Shown: one piece after another, positions 32,106-38,371 of the stretch
Position numbering within the stretch: position 1 is the stretch's first letter
Layout: each line of letters starts with the position of its first letter
The notes under the pieces: generated by a model
The model's input: only the letters and a program-made list of their open reading frames with translations
The model's database searches: none
Told to the model about the DNA's origin: nothing
IMG/VR virus record: IMGVR_UViG_3300021375_000044
Coordinates: 1-48,398 of that record
From: a virus
Direction: 5' to 3' (one strand)
Length of the DNA: 48,398 nucleotides
Program-made: the position numbers and the translations under genes

Positions 32106-32127
32106 GTGGTCGGATCGTCCGACAACG
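32106..32127. promoter_or_regulatory. Palindromic site 5 (variant)
   Basis: Core GTCGGATCGTCCGAC at 32109-32123 has the same 6-bp arms as sites 1-4, but the central triplet is TCG instead of CGA while the right flank AACG is kept. It lies about 115 bases upstream of the candidate regulator gene. Confidence 0.7.
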
Positions 32128-32475
32128 GCCTGATTTTTGGGACTATGGGGTAGGCTATTTTGTCCCTCTAAAAGAGGGGTAGGGGTTTAGTGCATGAAGC
32201 TTTGCTTTTTGTGTCCTCCTGCCTAATGTCATGCATAATCTGGGCATTATAGGCATATCCGGATAGATAATCCGTATAAAAGTGTAACGTTTTCAAGGGC
32301 TTAAGCCTAGCAAGCACGCCTTATAGCACATATCATGCCTTATCATGCCTACCCCGGCGAGGGCCACCCCCCATCCACCCGTATACGTATATGTACTCCT
32401 ACACAGAAGTGGATTTTAGAATGGCAAAAGCTGTACACAAAGTGTTACAAACTGTAATATTTCGTGAAGAGGGGG

Positions 32476-32503
32476 TTGACATAGGCACAAAAATGGTTAT
32501 AAC
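32476..32503 (+). promoter_or_regulatory. Rightward sigma-70-like promoter
   Basis: TTGACA (32476-32481), 16-bp spacer, TATAAC (32498-32503). No gene starts within 350 bases, so it would give a long leader through the AT-rich repeats, or act in origin priming. Confidence 0.55.
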
Positions 32504-32519
32504 TGACCGCAGGGAAGCG

Positions 32520-32584
32520 TAGTTAAACTATAAGTTACAATATAAAGTTACAATAAAAAAATATCTTACTATAAAGTTTAACTA
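32520..32584. repeat. Inverted repeat TAGTTAAACT / AGTTTAACTA
   Basis: TAGTTAAACT at 32520-32529 and its exact complement AGTTTAACTA at 32575-32584 flank an AT-rich stretch with two copies of AGTTACAATA. A third copy, TAGTTAAACT at 32630-32639, touches the strong promoter at 32646. It could be a regulator site or origin repeats. Confidence 0.5.
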
Positions 32585-32645
32585 ACATTGTTGCATATTA
32601 GTTCTTGGACTTAGGAAAAGTGTCACGTATAGTTAAACTTAGGTG

Positions 32646-32674
32646 TTGACACCATATTTAGAGTAGTATATAAT
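32646..32674 (+). promoter_or_regulatory. Strong rightward consensus promoter
   Basis: Perfect TTGACA (32646-32651) and perfect TATAAT (32669-32674) separated by 17 bp. Expected transcription start about 32681, giving a leader of about 190 bases before the ATG at 32872. It likely drives the lysis and downstream late genes using host RNA polymerase. An AGTTAAACT motif lies just upstream, suggesting control. Confidence 0.75.
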
Positions 32675-32871
32675 AATTTGTACAAGGTTAAGACATTAAA
32701 CGACTTAACTGTTAAAGAAGTTATAACTCTAAGTGTAACTAAAGTACCGTAGACTACTTGATAGACTTGTATTATTGTTAAGTCTCCTCATTTGTCTCCT
32801 CCCTCTTGATAGTAGTATAAACTTTCATTTAGTTTGCGGTACAATTTTACTTTAAATATGTATTGACAATA

Positions 32872-33129
32872 ATGACAAAACGAATAAAACTATATGCAAG
32901 TGAAAATGTACTTGAAGAGTTCTACGATGCGTTAGCTAACAAGGACTCTCGTGCATTATATCGTGTTCATATCCCCAAGAGTGACGTATTTTATGTCCGT
33001 ACTGCCATCGAGAGTGACACCGGAGTAAGGTATACTTTAGACAGAGTAGAACGAGCTATGTATCTAGAGGGTATGTTAAACAAAAGAGACGTACTAGATC
33101 CAAACAGGAAGAGAGACTGGGAAGAATGA
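32872..33129 (+). CDS. Hypothetical first late-operon protein
   Basis: An 85-residue protein from ATG 32872 (MTKRIKLYASENVLEEFYDA); a TTG nine bases earlier is also in frame. Lys/Asp/Arg-rich with RVERAMYLEGMLNKRD. SD is poor. Overlaps the EF-hand gene by 4 bases. No family recognised; regulatory role possible by position. Confidence 0.7.
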   Translation: MTKRIKLYASENVLEEFYDALANKDSRALYRVHIPKSDVFYVRTAIESDTGVRYTLDRVERAMYLEGMLNKRDVLDPNRKRDWEE

Positions 33130-33455
33130 CTAGTTTTGATGAAGTTGACGTAGACAAAAGCGGCACTATAGACAAATCTGAGTGGGAAGCTTTAGAACTA
33201 GAAGACAGACGTAGGCGATTAGACGATGAAGACAGCCAAAGAGACGCACAACGGCGTATGGCGTGGTTCTGCTTAGTTGGAATGTTAGCTTATCCTTTCT
33301 TAGTGTTACTTTGTAGCATTGTAGGAGCAGAACAAGCCGCAGACATTATAGGATCTATGGCATCTATCTACTTTTTATCTGTAGCTGGTATAGTTGGTGT
33401 ATTCTTTGGGGTAACTAACATGAGCAAGAAGGAAGTTAAGGGGAACAACGGATGA
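33126..33455 (+). CDS. Membrane protein with EF-hand motif in the lysis cassette
   Basis: A 109-residue protein. DVDKSGTIDKSE (residues 8-19) is a canonical EF-hand loop with Asp, Asp, Ser, Thr and Glu at positions 1, 3, 5, 7, 12 and the usual Gly6 and Ile8. A charged helix follows, then two transmembrane helices at about 47-68 and 75-98 (FCLVGMLAYPFLVLLCSIVG; YFLSVAGIVGVFFGVT). It precedes the holin-like gene and overlaps it by 4 bases. It may be a holin, antiholin or calcium-responsive lysis regulator; which one is unknown. Confidence 0.8.
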   Translation: MTSFDEVDVDKSGTIDKSEWEALELEDRRRRLDDEDSQRDAQRRMAWFCLVGMLAYPFLVLLCSIVGAEQAADIIGSMASIYFLSVAGIVGVFFGVTNMSKKEVKGNNG

Positions 33456-33808
33456 TGGGCTTAAACTTAATCGGTCAAGTAGCTAATCTTGCTGGTACAA
33501 TGATAGAAGGCAAGACTGCAGTTAAGAAAGCTGAAGCTGAAACTAAGATGAAGATAGCCACCGGTGAGATTGACTGGGATATAGCGGCTATGAAAGCTAC
33601 AGAGAACAGTTGGAAGGACGAATGGATAACTTTATTGTTTAGTATCCCGTTAATCCTAGCATTCTGTGGTGATTGGGGCAATCAGATCGTACAAGCAGGG
33701 TTTACTGCCCTAGAGATTATGCCAGATTGGTATCAATACTCTTTGGGTGGGATCGTTAGTGCCAGTATTGGTATGCGTGGTGTAAGTAAATACTTCGGGA
33801 AGAAATAA
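33452..33808 (+). CDS. Holin-like membrane protein
   Basis: A 118-residue protein. A charged amphipathic N-terminal half (EGKTAVKKAEAETKMKIATG) leads to NSWKDEWITLLFSIPLILAF, a transmembrane helix, then a second hydrophobic helix (YSLGGIVSASIGMRGV). This pattern matches phage holins of the GTA/DUF3154 type as I know them. Located directly before the endolysin, with a one-base overlap. Confidence 0.78.
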   Translation: MMGLNLIGQVANLAGTMIEGKTAVKKAEAETKMKIATGEIDWDIAAMKATENSWKDEWITLLFSIPLILAFCGDWGNQIVQAGFTALEIMPDWYQYSLGGIVSASIGMRGVSKYFGKK

Positions 33809-34317
33809 TGAAACAGAACTTTGATGAATGCCTACACATGTTACTGGAACACGAGGGAGGATTCGTAAATCACCCCAAAGACCCCGGTGGCATGACTAAT
33901 CTTGGTGTAACTAAGAGAGTATACGACGAATGGATAGGCCGAGAGTCTACCGAAGAAGAGATGCGTGACTTAACGCCAGACGATGTAGGCCCGATCTACA
34001 AGAAGAACTATTGGGATAGAGTAAAGGGTGACCATTTACCTTCCGGTGTAGATTGGTGTGCGTTTGATTGGGCAGTTAACTCAGGTTCAGGTAGACCAGC
34101 TAAAGCTATTCAACGAGCAGTAGGAGCTACAGCGGATGGAGCTATAGGGCCACAGACATTAGGTCTTATATTAGAGAAAGACCCTAAGTATATTATTGAT
34201 TACGTATATCACGTAAGGCAAGGCTTCTATGAAGGCTTAGATACGTTCAAGACATTTGGTCGTGGCTGGACTAGGCGAAACAAAGAAACACTAGAGCAAG
34301 CATTGAAGATGATATAA
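33808..34317 (+). CDS. Endolysin, GH108 muramidase
   Basis: A 169-residue peptidoglycan hydrolase. EHEGGFVNHPKDPGGMTNLG contains the catalytic Glu of the EGGF motif (Glu16) and the family's DPGG...NxG signature. WCAFDWAVNSGSGRPAKAIQ and GATADGAIGPQTL form the second half, the peptidoglycan-binding 3 region. It cuts host cell wall at lysis after holin opening. No signal peptide is seen, so holin-dependent release is expected. Confidence 0.92.
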   Translation: MKQNFDECLHMLLEHEGGFVNHPKDPGGMTNLGVTKRVYDEWIGRESTEEEMRDLTPDDVGPIYKKNYWDRVKGDHLPSGVDWCAFDWAVNSGSGRPAKAIQRAVGATADGAIGPQTLGLILEKDPKYIIDYVYHVRQGFYEGLDTFKTFGRGWTRRNKETLEQALKMI

Positions 34318-34592
34318 TGGTAGATTACAGAGGCGAAAAGTTTTCAGGTTACAATAAACCTAAACGTACTCCGGGACACCCTAAGAAGTCTCACGCAGTA
34401 TTAGCTAAAGAAGGCACTAAGATAAAACTAATTAGGTTTGGTGAGCAAGGAGCTAAAACTGCAGGTAAACCTAAAGCAGGTGAGTCAGATAAGATGAAAA
34501 AGAAGAGAGCATCTTTTAAAGCTAGACATGCCAAGAATATAAAGAAAGGCAAAATGTCAGCGGCTTACTGGGCAGATAAGGCTAAGTGGTAA
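34317..34592 (+). CDS. Lys-rich basic protein (DUF6321-like)
   Basis: A 91-residue basic protein ending SFKARHAKNIKKGKMSAAYW followed by ADKAKW, a motif I associate with DUF6321 proteins of marine phages and algal viruses. No Cys. Probably binds DNA or another acidic partner inside the virion; role unproven. Its ATG overlaps the endolysin stop. Confidence 0.78.
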   Translation: MVDYRGEKFSGYNKPKRTPGHPKKSHAVLAKEGTKIKLIRFGEQGAKTAGKPKAGESDKMKKKRASFKARHAKNIKKGKMSAAYWADKAKW

Positions 34593-34777
34593 TGACTAAA
34601 CCTAAATCAAAAGTAAACCAAGCAGGTAACTACACTAAGCCTACGATGCGTAAGAACTTGTTCAATAAAATTAAAGCAGGAACTAGCGGTGGTAATGCAG
34701 GTCAATGGTCTGCACGTAAGGCTCAGATGTTAGCTAAACAATATAAAGCGGCAGGTGGAGGTTACAAGAAGTCATGA
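34592..34777 (+). CDS. Lys-rich small basic protein (DUF5872-like)
   Basis: A 61-residue product from ATG 34592 (TAATG overlap). TMRKNLFNKIKAGTSGGNAG then QWSARKAQMLAKQYKAAGGG matches the typical end of DUF5872-like proteins. Basic and glycine-rich. It belongs with the two neighbouring Lys-rich genes. Confidence 0.75.
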   Translation: MTKPKSKVNQAGNYTKPTMRKNLFNKIKAGTSGGNAGQWSARKAQMLAKQYKAAGGGYKKS

Positions 34778-35220
34778 AAGCCCCACAGAAATCACTCAAG
34801 AAGTGGACGAAAGAAGATTGGGGAACTAAGAGTGGAAAACCCAGTGGTAAGACAGGAGAACGTTATCTTCCGAAGAAAGCAAGAGAAGCTTTAACTGCAT
34901 CAGAGTATGCGGCTACTACTGCGGCTAAGCGTAAAGGCACAGCGGCAGGAAAACAATTCGTAAAACAACCAAAGAAAATTGCAGAGAAGACTGCAAAGTA
35001 TAGAGCATCAAAGGGTGGACTCACAATGAAAAAAGGTTATCATAAAATGCCTGATGGTACGATGATGAAGGATTCAGACATGAAGAAGAAGTCAGGCTAT
35101 AAGCACGGCGGTATGACTAAAGGTATGAAGGCCTTAAAGAAAGCCGCACCTAAAGTGGCTAAGAAAATGGGTTATAACAAAGGTGGCATGGCTAAATGCG
35201 GTGCATCTTATAAAGGATAA
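34774..35220 (+). CDS. Lys/Gly-rich protein with repeated GGM motifs
   Basis: A 148-residue protein with about 25 percent Lys. LKKWTKEDWGTKSGKPSG, then RYLPKKAREALTASEYAATT, is a DUF5872-like part. The C-terminal half carries ASKGGLTMKKGYH, KHGGMTKGMK and NKGGMAKCGASYKG. Similar GGxx-K tails are found on two other proteins in this window. A histone-like or scaffolding role is possible; there is no enzymatic motif. Confidence 0.78.
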   Translation: MKAPQKSLKKWTKEDWGTKSGKPSGKTGERYLPKKAREALTASEYAATTAAKRKGTAAGKQFVKQPKKIAEKTAKYRASKGGLTMKKGYHKMPDGTMMKDSDMKKKSGYKHGGMTKGMKALKKAAPKVAKKMGYNKGGMAKCGASYKG

Positions 35221-35227
35221 ATAAACA

Positions 35228-35497
35228 ATGAACTTTGAGGACTATAAAGATCCTTTAGAGGAGTGTGGTTATATAGTAACTTCTGAAAACGTCACTACTA
35301 AAATGGGTGATGTACTCGCTGCTTCAGATCCTTATGGTTCTTACTGGTGTACTGATTCTAAGGTACAAGAGATACTATCTTCTGTCGTAACTAAAAAAGT
35401 ACGTGCTCGAACTAAGTCGGGGCATTTCGTAAAGGATGACCCTACAACCCCTGAGAATGAAGCTTGGACAACTAAGACTATAGGAAATAAAAAATAA
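35228..35497 (+). CDS. Conserved marine-phage protein, unknown
   Basis: An 89-residue product (MNFEDYKDPLEECGYIVTSE). The C-terminal KSGHFVKDDPTTPENEAW is a motif I recall from cyanophage proteins. Ahead of a beta-rich virion-like gene. Role unknown. Confidence 0.75.
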   Translation: MNFEDYKDPLEECGYIVTSENVTTKMGDVLAASDPYGSYWCTDSKVQEILSSVVTKKVRARTKSGHFVKDDPTTPENEAWTTKTIGNKK

Positions 35498-35860
35498 ATG
35501 GTTGAAACAGCTTACTCCACAGCTACAGAAGCAGTAACGATAGCATCTACTACTACAGGTGCTAACGCTACTCTTGTGTATACATGCCCTGCATTACATG
35601 ATGCAACAGTGGACTTACTTCATGTAGCTAATAACAATAACTCATCTAAAAAAATATACTTACAGTTTTATCATCAAGACGATACCACTTATCATTATGT
35701 ATTAAAGAATCATACTATAGCAGGTAACTCAGCAGAAAATGTATTTGGTGCTGGTGTATTACATCTTCATGCAGGAGATAAAATTGTTGCCTATGGTGAA
35801 ACAGCTAATACTATGGAAGTCTTAGTGTCTTGTAGAGAATTTTATAGTCCTAACCGATAG
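35498..35860 (+). CDS. Beta-rich small virion-type protein
   Basis: A 120-residue protein without Lys-rich regions, alternating hydrophobic strands (VDLLHVANNNNSSKKIYLQF; HLHAGDKIVAYGETANTMEV). Resembles small capsid decoration or fibre-associated proteins in fold-like pattern only. Ends just before a promoter. Confidence 0.7.
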   Translation: MVETAYSTATEAVTIASTTTGANATLVYTCPALHDATVDLLHVANNNNSSKKIYLQFYHQDDTTYHYVLKNHTIAGNSAENVFGAGVLHLHAGDKIVAYGETANTMEVLVSCREFYSPNR

Positions 35861-35872
35861 GGCATAACGGGG

Positions 35873-35901
35873 TTGCATTATTGTGTGTAGTATGATATAA
35901 C
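35873..35901 (+). promoter_or_regulatory. Sigma-70-like promoter for the packaging operon
   Basis: TTGCAT (35873-35878), 17-bp spacer, TATAAC (35896-35901). Located in the 106-base gap before the DUF1127 and terminase genes. The same TATAAC -10 occurs in the promoters at 32476 and 45591. Confidence 0.65.
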
Positions 35902-35929
35902 TATATATGTATAACTAGTTTCCGGTAAG

Positions 35930-35946
35930 CTACAAATGTCTTGTAG
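35930..35946 (+). other. Leader hairpin
   Basis: CTACAA and TTGTAG pair around ATGTC in the leader of the DUF1127 gene, ahead of its SD (TGGAG). No U-tract, so not a terminator. It could stabilise or regulate the transcript. Confidence 0.4.
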
Positions 35947-35966
35947 TATCACACTGGAGAACTAAT

Positions 35967-36131
35967 ATGTTTAAAACATTTTCTAAATGGCTTAAAGCCT
36001 TACACGACTCAATACAAAGATCACAACAAGCTAGGGCTGATTTGTGGTTACTTACACATCTAACAGATAGAGAATTAAAAGATATAGGTATCGCAAGATA
36101 TGATATCAGACGGAGAATGAATGGCTCGTAA
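35967..36131 (+). CDS. DUF1127 (YjiS-like) small protein
   Basis: A 54-residue product with TGGAG before its ATG. The C-terminal half (THLTDRELKDIGIARYDIRR) is the DUF1127 core: L-x-D-R-E-L-x-D-I-G-I-x-R-x-x-I. Bacterial members are short Arg-rich proteins, abundant in alphaproteobacteria and involved in stress, phosphate or RNA turnover in the cases studied. It overlaps the next gene by 11 bases. A phage copy likely came from a host and may adjust host regulation; that is inference. Confidence 0.85.
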   Translation: MFKTFSKWLKALHDSIQRSQQARADLWLLTHLTDRELKDIGIARYDIRRRMNGS

Positions 36132-36498
36132 TCTTACAGAGAACCAACAAAAGTTTCTGGAAGTCTTATTTGAAGAGGCTTCCGGAGATGCGGCTATGGC
36201 TAAGCGATTAGCAGGTTATAGTGATACAACGCCTACTAGATCTATTACGTCAGCACTAAAGGATGAAATCTTTGATGCTACTAAAGAGTATATGTCTAGG
36301 TTAGGGCCTAAGGCGGCTATAGCTTATGGCTCAGCTTTAGATGACCCTACACAGTTAGGCGTTAAGGAAAGGATGATAGCTGCAGGTCAAGTTCTTGATC
36401 GTTCTGGCTTAGTGAAGACCGAGAAAGTTGCAGTAGAGTCTAGCGGAGGTCTATTTATATTACCACCAAAGGATTCCTCACAAGGCGATGAAACATAA
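36121..36498 (+). CDS. Terminase small subunit (predicted)
   Basis: A 125-residue protein (MARNLTENQQKFLEVLFEEA) with TENQQKFLEVLF...AAMAKRLAGYSD, the HTH-like recognition region typical of terminase small subunits, then a helical oligomerisation segment and a tail (VESSGGLFILPPK). Two genes before the large subunit. It binds the packaging start and recruits TerL. Confidence 0.78.
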   Translation: MARNLTENQQKFLEVLFEEASGDAAMAKRLAGYSDTTPTRSITSALKDEIFDATKEYMSRLGPKAAIAYGSALDDPTQLGVKERMIAAGQVLDRSGLVKTEKVAVESSGGLFILPPKDSSQGDET

Positions 36499-36913
36499 GA
36501 CTGACTTTCAGAAAACTGAATTGGGCTATTGGATGCTACCAAAGCCCTCTCATATTAAAAGATGGGAACGAATCCCACGATTATCTAAACGAACTGTACC
36601 CTTTGGCTACCGTATAGACTCAGAGGATGATAGATGGTTAGAACCTATTGCTACAGAGTTAGAGTTATTAGAACTTGCAAAGAAACACTTAAAGCAATAC
36701 AGTTACCGAGAAGTATCTGCTTGGTTAACCACACAGTCGGGTAGAAAAATAACTCATGATGGACTTAAGAAGCGTATAGATGTCGAAAGAAAACGTAAGT
36801 CACTTGCTAAAATTAAACGCAAGCTTGCCCTCTGGCTCGAAGAAACGAAAGCGCAGTACGAAGCCCTCGAAAAAGAAAGACTCGGTTACTACACCTACGA
36901 CGAAGATAGTTGA
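36488..36913 (+). CDS. Protein with HTH-like region, overlapping TerL
   Basis: A 141-residue product. LLELAKKHLKQYSYREVSAW, then LTTQSGRKITHDGLKKRIDV, resembles a recombinase or HTH-type DNA-binding helix pair. The last 45 codons overlap the N-terminus of the terminase large subunit in another frame. It may be a second small packaging subunit or a DNA-binding cofactor; family unknown to me. Confidence 0.7.
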   Translation: MKHKTDFQKTELGYWMLPKPSHIKRWERIPRLSKRTVPFGYRIDSEDDRWLEPIATELELLELAKKHLKQYSYREVSAWLTTQSGRKITHDGLKKRIDVERKRKSLAKIKRKLALWLEETKAQYEALEKERLGYYTYDEDS

Positions 36914-38369
36914 GCAAGAGCCTGTACACACTGTACCAGCGCAAGTAGCACCAGCCCCATTCGATGTAGAGTATGCCCAAGACGTAGTATTTCAACCCAA
37001 TCCCGGCCCACAGACACAATATCTAGCGGCTAGTGAAAGAGAGGTACTATATGGAGGGGCAGCCGGAGGAGGGAAGAGCTATGCCACACTAGCAGATCCT
37101 CTTCGTAACCTAAACCATAAAGACTTTAGTGGCCTACTTGTACGCCACACTACAGAAGAGTTACGTGAGCTTATACAGAAAAGCCAAGAGTTGTACCCTA
37201 AAGCTATTCCGGGTATTAAGTGGTCAGAGAGAAAGTCTCAATGGACTACACCTCAAGGCGGTAGATTATGGATGTCTTACTTGGATAAAGACACAGACGT
37301 TATGCGTTACCAAGGACAGGCGTTTAATTATGTAGCTTTCGATGAGTTGACTCAATGGAACAGTCCCTATGCGTGGAATTATATGCGTTCACGTTTACGT
37401 AGTGCATCACCTGAATTAGGTTTGTACATGAGGGCTACCACAAACCCCGGAGGGCCGGGACATGCTTGGGTCAAGAAGATGTTTATTGATCCTTCTACAC
37501 CTAACAAACCTTTTTGGGCTACAGATATAGAAACAGGTGAAACTCTTTCTTATCCTAAAGGCCACAGTAAAGAAGGTGAACCGTTATTCAAACGTAAGTT
37601 TATTCCTGCTAGTTTGTTTGACAATCCTTACTTAGCTGATAGTGGAGACTACGAAGCCATGCTTCTATCTTTACCAGAGCATCAGCGTAAGCAGTTACTA
37701 GAGGGTGACTGGGATATCAATGAGGGTGCGGCTTTCCCTGAGTTTAACCGAAAGGTACACGTAGTAGCCCCTTACGATATACCTAATAGTTGGGCTAAGT
37801 TTAGGGCTTGCGATTATGGTTACGGTAGTTATACGGGTGTTGTATGGTTTGCTGTAGCACCAGACGAACAGTTAGTTGTTTATAGAGAGATGTATTGCTC
37901 TAAGGTTACAGCTACAGACTTAGCAGATATGATATTAGATGCTGAGTCAGATGATGGTACTATAAGGTATGGCGTATTAGACTCATCCTTGTGGCACAAA
38001 CGAGGCGATACAGGGCCTAGCCTTGCAGAGCAAATGATAATGAAAGGTTGTAGGTGGCGGCCTTCAGACAGATCTAAAGGCTCACGTATAGCCGGTAAGA
38101 ACGAAATACATAGACGCTTACAGATAGATGAGTTTACTGAACAACCTAGACTAGTGATATTTAATAATTGTACTAACCTTGTAGCTCAGCTACCTAGCAT
38201 ACCACTAGATAAACGAAACCCCGAAGACGTTGATACACACGCTGAAGATCACCTGTATGACGCTTTAAGATATGGTATAATGACCAGACCTCGTAGTTCT
38301 TTATTTGACTATGACCCTGCAACATCAAGATCAGGCTTCCAATCGTCTGATCCTACATTTGGATATTAA
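36780..38369 (+). CDS. Terminase large subunit
   Basis: A 529-residue packaging motor. Walker A is GGAAGGGKSYA (92-102) and Walker B is YVAFDELTQW. The nuclease domain carries FRACDYGYG, YGVLDSSLW and HAEDHLYDALRYG. The ATG at 36780 is the only ATG before the ATPase core, so the first 45 residues (Lys-rich, SGSKKRKRSTKPSKKK) lie over the preceding gene. It translocates DNA through the portal and cuts the concatemer. Confidence 0.93.
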   Translation: MSKENVSHLLKLNASLPSGSKKRKRSTKPSKKKDSVTTPTTKIVEQEPVHTVPAQVAPAPFDVEYAQDVVFQPNPGPQTQYLAASEREVLYGGAAGGGKSYATLADPLRNLNHKDFSGLLVRHTTEELRELIQKSQELYPKAIPGIKWSERKSQWTTPQGGRLWMSYLDKDTDVMRYQGQAFNYVAFDELTQWNSPYAWNYMRSRLRSASPELGLYMRATTNPGGPGHAWVKKMFIDPSTPNKPFWATDIETGETLSYPKGHSKEGEPLFKRKFIPASLFDNPYLADSGDYEAMLLSLPEHQRKQLLEGDWDINEGAAFPEFNRKVHVVAPYDIPNSWAKFRACDYGYGSYTGVVWFAVAPDEQLVVYREMYCSKVTATDLADMILDAESDDGTIRYGVLDSSLWHKRGDTGPSLAEQMIMKGCRWRPSDRSKGSRIAGKNEIHRRLQIDEFTEQPRLVIFNNCTNLVAQLPSIPLDKRNPEDVDTHAEDHLYDALRYGIMTRPRSSLFDYDPATSRSGFQSSDPTFGY

Positions 38370-38371
38370 GT

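Larger units (their letters stand above)
31992..32871. other. Divergent intergenic control region
   Basis: About 880 bp without a convincing gene, separating leftward early genes from rightward late genes. It contains palindromic site 5, rightward promoters at 32476 and 32646, possible leftward promoter elements, a GGCTTAAGCC palindrome (32298-32307), a TCATGCCT tandem duplication near 32330-32350, AT-rich repeats (AGTTACAATA twice, about 32533-32555) and AGTTAAACT motifs. From about 32681 to 32871 I see only a leader with a weak hairpin (AGACTT 32763-32768, AAGTCT 32780-32785). A replication origin here is plausible but unproven. Confidence 0.7.

Noticed and set aside
32164-32178. Hairpin CCCTCT/AGAGGG as a terminator
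   Set aside because: Neither strand has a U-tract after the stem. It is noted only as structure in the control region.
32863-32891. TTGACA near the start of the gene at 32872 as a promoter
   Set aside because: No acceptable -10 at 16-18 bases (AAAACT only), and it would start inside the gene.
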